NCBI GenBank assembly: GCA_018334555.1
Contig: JAGXLR010000014.1
Coordinates: 1-32,267 of the forward strand
Reading direction: 5' to 3'
Length of the DNA: 32,267 nucleotides
From: Desulfobacterales bacterium
GTDB taxonomy: Bacteria > Desulfobacterota > Desulfobacteria > Desulfobacterales > Desulfosalsimonadaceae
Shown: positions 1 through 6,735 of the stretch, in pieces
How the letters are laid out: each line of letters starts with the position of its first letter
Position numbering within the stretch: the stretch's first letter is position 1
Translations under genes and position numbers: made by a program
Notes under the pieces: generated by a model
The model's input: the letters and a program-made list of their open reading frames with translations, nothing else
Database searches by the model: none
Told to the model about the DNA's origin: nothing

Positions 1-56
1 GGGGTTTCATTAACCTTTTCAACCGATTTTGGGTTAGCATGGGTCGTCGGCTTCAT
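1..56 (-). CDS. 5' end of a gene cut by the window edge, possibly qmoA
   Basis: An ATG at 56-54 is preceded at eight bases by AAGGAG (70-65) and opens a frame with no stop to the window edge. It encodes 19 residues beginning MKPTTHANPKSVEKV. The fragment is too short to identify by sequence. It lies about 130 bp downstream of aprA on the same strand. In many sulfate reducers aprBA is followed by qmoABC, the membrane complex that passes electrons to APS reductase, so qmoA is the natural candidate. That identity is inference from gene order only; the start and ribosome binding site are seen directly. Confidence 0.5.
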   Translation of the reverse strand, partial: MKPTTHANPKSVEKVNET

Positions 57-94
57 TCGAGTGTCTCCTTGGGTGTCTGCATGACCACTTTTTT

Positions 95-131
95 GGCAGC
101 CGCACAAATGGACGAGGTTTGTGCGGCTGCC
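95..131. other. perfect 14-bp-stem hairpin between aprA and the next gene
   Basis: GGCAGCCGCACAAA (95-108) and its exact complement TTTGTGCGGCTGCC (118-131) surround a nine-base loop. On the transcribed (minus) strand the stem is followed by an A run, not a U run, so it is not a classical intrinsic terminator in that direction. It may stabilise the 3' end of the abundant aprBA message or set the ratio of aprBA to the downstream gene. That role is inference. Confidence 0.6.
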
Positions 132-184
132 TAGGAGGATGTCTGTATGGCATTTCTACAGAGCATCACATCGTGATTTAATGG

Positions 185-2134
185 TTACATCCCAACGACT
201 TCTTGGATATTGACCAGGCTGTATTTGGGCCGGGTAAACATTTGGAACTCGTCTTTTTCCTCGTCGTAAACGGAGTTGACAAAGACATTGCCCCATTTGT
301 CTTCTTCCATTTTTGGAAAATCCGTTCGGTAATAATACCCCGGCCAGCGCGTTTCTTCCCGAAAGAGCTTGTGCCGGGTATGGGCTTCAGCAATTTGGAC
401 CCGGTGAACATTCTCCCAGCACCGCATCAATTCATGAAGATTACGCGCAGACAGCTTGGAGAGATCCTCTTTAAGGCGTTTTAACTCTTCCAAAGCGATG
501 TTTAGTGAAGTCGCCGAACAGTTATACTGGTTTCCCCAGCCCGCGACATACTCGTCCATGATCTTATTCAAGCGGAACATGGCCATTTTGGGAGTAATAT
601 AGTAGGGGTTGACCTCTTCTACCGGCATATCATAGCGTCTTTTATTGGCGCCCAGCGTGGTGTAGGGGCTGTTTTCTTCATGGACCTTGAGCGGAATGGT
701 GATATCCTGTTTGATTTTTTCAACTTTATCCGCATCCGCCTCCGGCATTTCCGGATTCTCCACGCAGTATTTGATGGCGGCCTTGGCGGCAATCCGACCT
801 TCGGTGAACGACCCGGAGGAGAATTTATGGCTCGAGTTGCCGACGCCGTCACCGGCTGAGAACAAGCCGTTTACAGTGGTCATCCGGTTGTAGCCCCAGA
901 AGTAGTCGGACTTGGATTCGTCGGTCTGGATATCCGCCGGACCGCTTGTCCACGCACCGGATGCCCCTGAATGGGAGCCGATGAAATAGGGCTCGGATGG
1001 CATAATCTCAGAGGGCCCTTCCTCCGGATAGACGTCTTTTGACGCCCAGAGCACCGCCTGACTGATGGTCATATCGAGGAAATCCTCCCAGGCCTCAGCT
1101 TCAAGTTTTTTCAGCTCTTTTTTATAGGCTTTTTCATCCGGTGCCTGTTCGGCCAGTTTGGCGATCGCCTTGTCCGTATGGATGAGGATCGGTCCATCGC
1201 CGGAGTACATTTTCTGCATCATCAGGTGGTTTCTCAGGCAGGTGGGGATCGGTTTGACCTCTCCGTAGGGCGGCCAATTATGCAGTTCTCCGCCTTCAGC
1301 CGCGCCCTCGGCCATGTAATTGACCCCGGACGCCGACGTCGCCGCCGCTTTAAAAAGCAGGAACCAAGCGCCGACCGGACCATAGCCGTCTTTGTATCTG
1401 CCGGGAATAAAGACGACCTCCTGGGAGCTCATTTCAGCCCCGGCGGTAGTCGTCAGATATGAGCTGGAGCCTGCGTTCCATGGCGGATACCAGGCACGGC
1501 CCATGCCCTCTCCGGTTGAGCGCGGTCTGAACACATGGACGGCCCCACCCGCCGTGACGAGGCATGCTTTGCATTTGAATACATAAATTTTTTGTTCCCG
1601 AACGCTGAAACCGATGGCGCCGCAGACCCGGTTTTTGTCGTTCTTATCCAGCAGCAGTTTAACGATGAAAACCCGCTCATAAATGTTGTCTGCATCAACT
1701 GCTGTTTTACCGGCTTCTGCGACGATAGCCTTGTAGGACTCACCGTTAATCATCAGCTGCCAGCGGCCCTCATGGACATAATTGCCGTTTTCATCCTTCC
1801 ACAGGGGAAGCCCGTAGCCCTCAAACATGTGCACCGAGCCATTGACATGCCGGGAGATATCCATTACCAGATCGTCCCGGCAGAGCCCCATGAGGTCCTG
1901 CCGCACATAGCTGAGATAGTCAACCGGGGTATTATCGCCTTGGTACTGGTTGATGGCGGAAAGCCCCATGGCGACCGCCCCGCTTCTTTCCATGGCCGCC
2001 TTATCCACTACCGTGACTTTTAAATTGTTTTTTTTCGCCCAGTGTGCGGCTTCAACACAGGCCCCGGCGCCTGCCATGCCCGGACCGATAATCAAGAGAT
2101 CGGTTGAGACTTCAACAGTTTCAAAATCTTCCAT
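185..2134 (-). CDS. aprA: adenylylsulfate (APS) reductase alpha subunit
   Basis: AprA is the FAD-containing catalytic subunit of dissimilatory APS reductase. It reduces adenosine 5'-phosphosulfate to sulfite and AMP in the cytoplasm, the second step of sulfate respiration. The 649 residues are close to the usual family length. The N-terminus carries the dinucleotide fold (LLIIGPGMAGAGA, about residues 13-25), and there is a conserved-looking RPRSTGEGMGRAW segment in the FAD/substrate region. The gene starts 15 bases after aprB and clearly shares its transcript. A GGAGG-type ribosome binding site precedes the ATG. The frame is intact and the assignment secure. Electron supply would come from AprB and probably from a Qmo complex starting at the window edge. 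Confidence 0.97.
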   Translation of the reverse strand: MEDFETVEVSTDLLIIGPGMAGAGACVEAAHWAKKNNLKVTVVDKAAMERSGAVAMGLSAINQYQGDNTPVDYLSYVRQDLMGLCRDDLVMDISRHVNGSVHMFEGYGLPLWKDENGNYVHEGRWQLMINGESYKAIVAEAGKTAVDADNIYERVFIVKLLLDKNDKNRVCGAIGFSVREQKIYVFKCKACLVTAGGAVHVFRPRSTGEGMGRAWYPPWNAGSSSYLTTTAGAEMSSQEVVFIPGRYKDGYGPVGAWFLLFKAAATSASGVNYMAEGAAEGGELHNWPPYGEVKPIPTCLRNHLMMQKMYSGDGPILIHTDKAIAKLAEQAPDEKAYKKELKKLEAEAWEDFLDMTISQAVLWASKDVYPEEGPSEIMPSEPYFIGSHSGASGAWTSGPADIQTDESKSDYFWGYNRMTTVNGLFSAGDGVGNSSHKFSSGSFTEGRIAAKAAIKYCVENPEMPEADADKVEKIKQDITIPLKVHEENSPYTTLGANKRRYDMPVEEVNPYYITPKMAMFRLNKIMDEYVAGWGNQYNCSATSLNIALEELKRLKEDLSKLSARNLHELMRCWENVHRVQIAEAHTRHKLFREETRWPGYYYRTDFPKMEEDKWGNVFVNSVYDEEKDEFQMFTRPKYSLVNIQEVVGM

Positions 2135-2149
2135 GGTTTACCTCCTCCC

Positions 2150-2599
2150 TTATTGATGGTCGCTCAGTGTCCAAAGTTTGCTTTCCTTTAGAGATGCCGG
2201 TTCCGTGAATAGCAACTGATCATCCAGGGATCCCTCGCCTTCGCCAAAGCCGCCATCCGGGGAGACACTGCCTTCCGGAATGGTTCGAATGGGGAATTTA
2301 AAGCGCTTGATGGTGCCGCTTCTAAATTTGACGGTCCACATAATATCCTCGCTGCCCCGCATGGGCATGCAGTTGGCGCCCAGTGGACAAAAATCCGCAT
2401 ACCCTCTGACCTCAATCGCCTGGGTCGGGCAGATTTTTACGCAATTGTAGCACTCCCAGCACATATCCGGCTCACTGTTATATGCCTTCATCAATTCTTC
2501 ATCTAGGACCATCAGATCGTTCGGGCAGATATACTGACAAGCAGTAACTTCTCCCCCCTTACATCCATCACATTTTTCTTGAATGACAAAACTTGGCAT
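2150..2599 (-). CDS. aprB: adenylylsulfate reductase beta subunit, 2[4Fe-4S] ferredoxin-like
   Basis: AprB carries electrons to the AprA flavin. At 149 residues it has the normal length. Cysteines 10, 13, 21 and 25 form the first cluster motif with the insertion typical of AprB, and C47-x2-C50-x2-C53-x3-C57 form the second, so two [4Fe-4S] clusters are expected. The cysteine-poor C-terminal third matches the tail that wraps around AprA in known structures. The start has a strong AAAGGAGGAA ribosome binding site. It is the first gene of aprBA, with about 600 bp of non-coding DNA upstream holding a near-consensus sigma-54 promoter and a divergent sigma-54 activator gene. Confidence 0.97.
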   Translation of the reverse strand: MPSFVIQEKCDGCKGGEVTACQYICPNDLMVLDEELMKAYNSEPDMCWECYNCVKICPTQAIEVRGYADFCPLGANCMPMRGSEDIMWTVKFRSGTIKRFKFPIRTIPEGSVSPDGGFGEGEGSLDDQLLFTEPASLKESKLWTLSDHQ

Positions 2600-2661
2600 T
2601 TGTTCCTCCTTTTCGAAAATTCAGTTCTGTACTCATAACGGCTGAATACAAGCCTTTCGCG

Positions 2662-2690
2662 TTATGCCGTCACATTTGTCACCTCCTTTT
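2662..2690 (-). promoter_or_regulatory. aprBA leader: perfect Shine-Dalgarno followed by a start-stop codon pair
   Basis: In the aprBA leader, about 65-90 bases before aprB, AAAAGGAGGTGA (2690-2679) is followed at a short spacing by ATG-TGA (2675-2670). The overlapping frame reads GTG-ACG-GCA-TAA (2673-2662). This is an ideal ribosome binding site with no usable gene behind it. It may be a ribosome standby or leader-peptide control site, or the relic of a lost small gene. The sequence is plain; the function is inference. Confidence 0.45.
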
Positions 2691-2793
2691 TCATGGCTAA
2701 GCCGTATTTTGTGGATATTTATGTTATTACAGCCGAACCAGAAGCCAACCGATCCAACCGGTCGGCAAAATTTAAACCAAAAAATCAAAAATG

Positions 2794-2809
2794 AGCAATT
2801 AGCATGCCA
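2794..2809 (-). promoter_or_regulatory. sigma-54 promoter for aprBA
   Basis: On the minus strand the sequence is TGGCATGCTAATTGCT. It matches the sigma-54 consensus TGGCACG-N4-TTGCW with one mismatch in the -24 box, and has the required ten bases between GG and GC. Transcription would start near 2783, giving a leader of about 180 bases before aprB. The paired activator-site candidates at 2891-2936 lie about 80-130 bp upstream of the -24 element, normal for enhancer sites. The match is seen directly; use in vivo is inferred. Confidence 0.75.
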
Positions 2810-2890
2810 TTTTTTCCTTTTTTCATATAACTATTTGATAAAATAAATATAAACAAAGAAAGAGGAGGGGGCGCCAGGGTCAATCAAGGC

Positions 2891-2936
2891 ATGCAAATTG
2901 CAACAAATCTTTTAAGCCATGATTGCAAAACGCAAC
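2891..2936. promoter_or_regulatory. two candidate activator (enhancer) sites, TGC-N5-GCAAC
   Basis: ATGCAAATTGCAAC (2891-2904) and TTGCAAAACGCAAC (2923-2936) share the core TGC-AAAWY-GCAAC. Their starts are 32 bp apart, about three helical turns, so they face the same side of the DNA. Both are near-palindromic (TGCAA-A-TTGCA; TTGC-N5-GCAA). They sit between aprBA and the divergent activator gene, upstream of the aprB sigma-54 promoter. A third copy (4572-4585) precedes the next sigma-54 candidate. Binding by the adjacent activator is inference. Confidence 0.55.
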
Positions 2937-2944
2937 CATGGCAA

Positions 2945-2990
2945 TCTCGTAAAAAGCGATTGATTCCGCTGATGCGGTAGTTTTACAGAA
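2945..2990. repeat. short member of the CTCGTAAAAAG repeat family
   Basis: CTCGTAAAAAGCGATTGATT followed by a CCGC...GCGG hairpin and TTTTAC resembles the segments near 20148-20175 and 32187-32220. It looks like a short or degenerate relative of the longer element at 19980-20133. It has no coding capacity. Confidence 0.45.
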
Positions 2991-3013
2991 AGGAACTTTT
3001 GCGACAGGTTAAA

Positions 3014-3192
3014 GGCACTAAGGCGCTAAGGCACTGAGGCATTGAGGCACTGAGACGATTCATTCAATTTTGTCATCTCGAGCGGCAGCGAGAAATCTTA
3101 AACAATCAAGATTCCTCGTCGCTTTTGCTCCTCAAAATGACAGAGAGTTAAGCTTCTGGAATAATAATATATATTTTCAAGTTACTTAGAAG
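3014..3192. repeat. composite repeat: 8-bp tandem array plus 72-bp hairpin unit and AT-rich tail
   Basis: Five 8-bp units (GGCACTAA, GGCGCTAA, GGCACTGA, GGCATTGA, GGCACTGA) occupy 3014-3053. A 72-bp unit running TGTCAT...ATGACA (3071-3142) follows; its two halves are imperfect inverted repeats able to fold into a long hairpin. A tail with a TTATTATATATATT-like core runs into the ribosome binding site of the next gene. The hairpin, tail and part of the array recur almost identically in inverse orientation at 31823-31970. Hairpin-only copies lie at 9680 and 32079. Confidence 0.85.
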
Positions 3193-3205
3193 GGGAGACT
3201 GGATC

Positions 3206-4570
3206 GTGGCGCGTCACAATTTCGGTGAGCATCGGGATACGATCCTCGATTCGATCAATGAGGGCGTTTTTACTGTGGATTTGAATTGGAAAATCCTTGA
3301 TTTTAACCGGGCGGCGGAAATCATAACGGGCGTTGCCCGGGACAAGGCTATCGGGCGGTATTGCTATGATATTTTTCGGGCCAATATTTGTGAAAATGCA
3401 TGCGCATTAAAGCGCACGCTCGCCGATGGCAAGCCGGTTGTCAACGTCACCACACAAATCGTCAATTGTGCCGGTGAAAAGATCCCCATCCGGATTTCCG
3501 CCGCGCTTTTAAAGGATAGTCGGGGCGAGGTCATCGGCGGCGTGGAAACTTTTCAGGATATTACCCAGATCGAGCAGCTGAAAAAGGAGCTGGAGAATCG
3601 ATACACCTTCGAGGATATAATCGGGCGTGGCGCCACAATGAGGAATCTTTTCGGGATACTACCGCAAATCGCAGAAAGCGACAGCACCGTATTGGTGGAG
3701 GGCGAAAGCGGAACCGGCAAGGAGCTTTTTGCAAGGGCCATCCATAACCTCTCGCACCGCAAAAAAAAGCCTTTTGTCGCCATCAACTGCGCCGCCCTAC
3801 CGGATACGCTTCTGGAATCCGAACTCTTCGGCTATGAAGCCGGCGCCTTTACCGATGCCAGAAGAGGCAAGCCGGGGCGCTTTTCCATTGCCGACGGCGG
3901 CACCATTTTTCTAGATGAAATCGGCGACATCTCATTTGCCATGCAGAGCCGGCTGCTGCGGGTGCTTCAGGAAAAAACTTTCGAACCCCTCGGTTCGGTC
4001 AAGACGGTCAAGGTGGATGTCCGGATACTGGCGGCGACAAACAAGAATCTCCATTCTATGATGCGCTCCGAGAAGTTCCGTGAGGATCTGTATTATCGTA
4101 TCCAGGTGATCCGTTTAAAGGTCCCCAGCCTGAAGGAGCGGCGTGAGGATATCCCGCTTTTGATTGACCACCTGATTTCCAAGTTCAGTCGACTGAAGGG
4201 CAGGAGTATTTCCGGGATATCGGATAGGGTGCAGGAGCTGCTGATGGAGTATGACTACCCCGGCAATGTCAGGGAGCTTGAAAATATTATTGAGCATGCG
4301 ACGGTGCTGTGCAACGGCGAGTTCATCGAAGCGGAGCATCTGCCGCCGGAGCTCCGCCCCAAAGGGTATTCGGTAGCAGGGGAGTCCAGGTCCTTAACAA
4401 ATCTCAGGTCCATGGAGCGAATACTGATCGAGGAGGCTTTGCGTCGGCATAGCGGCAGCCGGAAGGCTGCGGCCAAGGACTTGGGCATCCATACCAGCAC
4501 GCTCTATCGAAAGATTAAAAGCCTCCAGCTGGAGCCGTCCTCGTTCGATGGGCGGGGCCAAAAAAAATAG
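3206..4570 (+). CDS. PAS-domain sigma-54-dependent transcriptional activator (bacterial enhancer-binding protein)
   Basis: A cytoplasmic activator that should remodel sigma-54 RNA polymerase by ATP hydrolysis. The 454 residues contain a PAS domain (about 10-118), a short coiled linker (120-130), an AAA+ domain (about 134-360) with Walker A GESGTGKE (166-173), GAFTDA (213-218) and Walker B GGTIFLDEIGD (231-241), and a C-terminal Fis-type helix-turn-helix (about 415-440). GAFTDA replaces the classical GAFTGA loop; I recall this variant as common in related activators. The PAS domain holds C53-x8-C62-x3-C66 plus C88, which suggests redox or metal sensing. The GTG start at 3206 has AGGGGAG eight bases upstream. 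It diverges from aprBA and precedes the selenoprotein; both have sigma-54 promoter candidates, so they are its likely targets. Confidence 0.93.
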   Translation: MARHNFGEHRDTILDSINEGVFTVDLNWKILDFNRAAEIITGVARDKAIGRYCYDIFRANICENACALKRTLADGKPVVNVTTQIVNCAGEKIPIRISAALLKDSRGEVIGGVETFQDITQIEQLKKELENRYTFEDIIGRGATMRNLFGILPQIAESDSTVLVEGESGTGKELFARAIHNLSHRKKKPFVAINCAALPDTLLESELFGYEAGAFTDARRGKPGRFSIADGGTIFLDEIGDISFAMQSRLLRVLQEKTFEPLGSVKTVKVDVRILAATNKNLHSMMRSEKFREDLYYRIQVIRLKVPSLKERREDIPLLIDHLISKFSRLKGRSISGISDRVQELLMEYDYPGNVRELENIIEHATVLCNGEFIEAEHLPPELRPKGYSVAGESRSLTNLRSMERILIEEALRRHSGSRKAAAKDLGIHTSTLYRKIKSLQLEPSSFDGRGQKK

Positions 4571-4571
4571 C

Positions 4572-4585
4572 GTGCAAAATGCGAC
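4572..4585. promoter_or_regulatory. third candidate activator site
   Basis: GTGCAAAATGCGAC matches the two sites at 2891-2936 (consensus TGC-AAAWY-GCRAC). It lies about 97 bp upstream of the -24 element of the sigma-54 candidate at 4680, a typical enhancer distance. It begins one base after the activator gene ends. Confidence 0.5.
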
Positions 4586-4605
4586 CGAATCCCGGATTTT
4601 TTATA

Positions 4606-4659
4606 CCTAAAAACAAAATAAAAATTAAACCTTCAAAAAATTGAAACGCTCAATTTAGG
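4606..4659. repeat. 54-bp CCTAAA...TTTAGG repeat
   Basis: An AT-rich 54-bp element with short inverted ends (CCTAAA and TTTAGG). It is nearly identical to 14844-14897, and part of it recurs at 31635-31673. It separates the activator-site candidate (4572) from the sigma-54 promoter candidate (4680). It encodes nothing and looks like a miniature mobile element. Confidence 0.75.
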
Positions 4660-4679
4660 AAAAATTATTCAGGGCCTGA

Positions 4680-4696
4680 TTGGTATTTTTATTGCA
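4680..4696 (+). promoter_or_regulatory. candidate sigma-54 promoter for the selenoprotein flavoenzyme
   Basis: TTGGTATTTTTATTGCA has GG and GC separated by exactly ten bases and a good TTGCA -12 box. The -24 box (TGGTATT) is weaker than the TGGCACG consensus. It lies about 67 bases before the start codon, downstream of an activator gene of the right class and of a candidate enhancer site. Confidence 0.55.
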
Positions 4697-4762
4697 GAGA
4701 ATCAGTATTGATCGTCTCGTAAACGCTTGCTTCAAATTAACTGACGGACAAGGAGGGCTAAT

Positions 4763-6124
4763 ATGCAAAAAGGGGAAAATCTGGTCATTATCGGATGCGG
4801 CGGGGTCGGCGGGCCCGCTGCAATGCTTTCGAGAAAACTGATGCCGGATATCCACATTACCGTCATTCGTGAGGAGAACCGGTTTATCGTCAGGTGAGCG
4901 CTTCCACACGTCGTGGCCGGTCTGGCCGCAGGAGAATCCATCGTCAATCCGGACAAAATGTTTTCCGACAACGGGATCGAGATGGTTGTCGACCGGGTGG
5001 ACAGTGTTGATGTGCAGAAGAAACAAATAAAAACCGCGGGCGGCAGGGATATTGCCTATGATAAGCTCATGCTGGCCACTGGGTCGAAGCCTTTTGTGCC
5101 TCCGATTCCGGGCGCCGATCTGGAGGGGGTGTTTACCATGCGCTCTCTTTCTGATGCGGAGGAAATCATGGGGTATCTGGATAAGGCGAATCCGGCCAAA
5201 CTCTTGTTCGTGGGGGCCGGCTTTATCAGTCTCGAGGTCGCCGCACTGCTCAAACAGGTGGAGTCCAAAAACTATGGCATCGAAATCATCGAGCTGATGG
5301 ATTATCCGTTGCCGTTAATGCTCGATGCTGAGCTCGGAGAAAAAATCAGGGACCACCTGAGGGAAAATGGCTTTAGCCTGCGGATGGGCCAGAAGGTCAC
5401 AAAAATTCTGGGGGATAATGGCCGTGTCTCGGCCGTGGAGTTGGATTCCGGGGAAAAAGTGGATGCGGATATGGTGTTTATGAATGTGGGGGCAAAACCG
5501 AACCTTGAGCTTCCCAAGCACATGGGCCTTGAAATGGGCCAATTCGGGGTAAAGGTAAACGAGTTCCTGGAGACTTCCAATCCGGACGTTCTGGCGGCCG
5601 GCGACTGTATCGAGAACTATCATTTCCTTACGAAAAAACCGGTTCCGATTCAGCTCCGCGGACCGGCGGTTATCCAGGGCCGTCTTATGGCCAAGCGGCT
5701 CGCCGGATATGACATTGCGTTTCCGGGGCTGCTTGGCAACAGTGCGGTGAAGCTTTTTGACAAATTTGTCGCCGCAACCGGCTTTACCGAAACACAGGCC
5801 CGCAAGGAGGGCTTTGATCCGGTTTCCGCAACGGTGGATTCCGGGAGCAAACACGCCATGATTCCCGGAATGAAGCCGTGGACGATCAAGCTTGTGTTTG
5901 ACCGGGGGTCTCAGAAACTGATCGGCGGGCAGATTATCAGCGACAGTGACGCCCCGGTCAAAGAGATCGATACGGTCAACGCGTTGATCACAGGGGGAAA
6001 GACAATTCCCGAACTGGTGACGCTAATGTGCGCCGGCAATCCGGATTGCTCATCAGAACCGAGCAAGGAGCCGATCACCGTCGCGGCGGAACAGGCCCTC
6101 CAGAAAATCAATCCGCCGGCTTGA
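4763..6124 (+). CDS. CoA-disulfide reductase/NADH oxidase-like flavoprotein with in-frame UGA read as selenocysteine (Sec45)
   Basis: Read through one in-frame TGA (4895-4897), this is a 453-residue pyridine nucleotide-disulfide oxidoreductase. It has an N-terminal FAD motif (GCGGVGG, 11-17), ATGSKP (105-110), an NAD(P)H-binding GAGFISLE (151-158), a second flavin motif ending AAGD (about 278-281) and a dimerisation domain. The UGA falls in FIVR-U-ALPHVV, where CoA-disulfide reductases and NADH oxidases carry their single redox cysteine (C-x-LP). A SECIS-like hairpin follows at the right distance. The ATG has AGGAGG (4751-4756) upstream. Relatives reduce CoA disulfides, CoA persulfides or polysulfides with NAD(P)H, which would suit a sulfur-reducing cell. 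The substrate here is inferred. A conventional gene caller would annotate only the part after the TGA. Confidence 0.88.
4895..4929 (+). promoter_or_regulatory. bacterial SECIS-like element
   Basis: The UGA at 4895-4897 is followed 21 bases later by the apical loop GGUCU (4919-4923). This loop is closed by a six-pair stem, GUGGCC (4913-4918) with GGCCGC (4924-4929), including one G-U pair. From memory, the E. coli fdhF SECIS also presents GGUCU, 18 bases from its UGA. A weak lower stem UUCC/GGAG (4902-4905 with 4931-4934) is possible. Loop sequence, stem and spacing all fit SelB recognition. Confidence 0.8.
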
Positions 6125-6224
6125 GGAAAAAGGCGTTGGGAGTGAGTTAACTGTAACGTTATAGGTGACGATGTTTCCGTTACTTAAACGTCGGTCTTCT
6201 GATCGGATCCGGGGGTCTATGCTG

Positions 6225-6263
6225 AAAAACTCCCCGCACATGTAACATAGGCGGGGAGTTTTT
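6225..6263. terminator. bidirectional intrinsic terminator
   Basis: AAAAACTCCCCGC (6225-6237) and its perfect complement GCGGGGAGTTTTT (6251-6263) form a GC-rich stem with a U run in both directions. It lies between the convergent selenoprotein gene and CGGC gene and should end both transcripts. Confidence 0.92.
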
Positions 6264-6282
6264 CTTTCATTATCAAGGCGTG

Positions 6283-6627
6283 CTAGGGATAGGTATGGGT
6301 CCCCAGGATCACTTTAATACCGAATTTTTCTTCGATATCTTTGGCCAGCGTCTCGATATCCATATACGGGCAGCCGGGTTTGGCGTTGACCATACATGAG
6401 CTCAAATGGATCGCATCGGGCTTCATTTCCAGCGCTTTAAGCGTCATGCCGAGATTTGACATGATGGGACGACCCGGGCAATCGCATCGGAGAAAGGCAA
6501 CTACCTGGGACTCTTCATCAAAAAAACCTTCCCCCATTGTCGCGGCTTTTAAGCATCGCCACTCACCGGGACAGCCGTAGCCCTGATCCATATAGGAACC
6601 GCATGCGATAATCGCTACTTTTTTCAT
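6283..6627 (-). CDS. CGGC-domain protein, cysteine-rich, function unknown
   Basis: This 114-residue cysteine-rich protein resembles the CGGC domain family. It starts with a short strand and IACGSYMDQGYGCPGEWRC, where the family typically has C...CPG..C. It then has a central cysteine motif followed by PGR, a HLSSCMVNAKPGCPY segment and a final GTHTYP. In this copy the usual C-G-G-C-P-G is one residue shorter (C-D-C-P-G-R). Nine cysteines and a histidine suggest metal or Fe-S binding, but no activity is known to me. An AAAGGAG ribosome binding site precedes the ATG. The gene stands alone, convergent with the selenoprotein gene across a shared terminator. Confidence 0.75.
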   Translation of the reverse strand: MKKVAIIACGSYMDQGYGCPGEWRCLKAATMGEGFFDEESQVVAFLRCDCPGRPIMSNLGMTLKALEMKPDAIHLSSCMVNAKPGCPYMDIETLAKDIEEKFGIKVILGTHTYP

Positions 6628-6735
6628 TTCCCGCTCCTTTCCTGAAATATCTTTGATAATGGATGTTGATGGTTTCGTAAAGGGACCAATCCAAGGCCTA
6701 TAGATGTTTGTGGGAATATGCTCACAAAAAATATA

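Noticed and set aside
213-218. GAFTDA in place of GAFTGA as a sign that the activator is inactive (residue numbers in the 3206-4570 protein)
   Set aside because: All other AAA+ motifs are intact and I recall GAFTDA as common in related PAS-type activators.
1535-2023. 162-codon plus-strand frame opposite aprA
   Set aside because: It is antisense to a well-supported gene, has no ribosome binding site and no recognisable domain.
4895-4897. Nonsense mutation making the flavoenzyme a pseudogene
   Set aside because: The codon is at the catalytic cysteine position, the rest of the frame is intact on both sides, and a SECIS-like hairpin follows at the proper distance. Selenocysteine explains all three.
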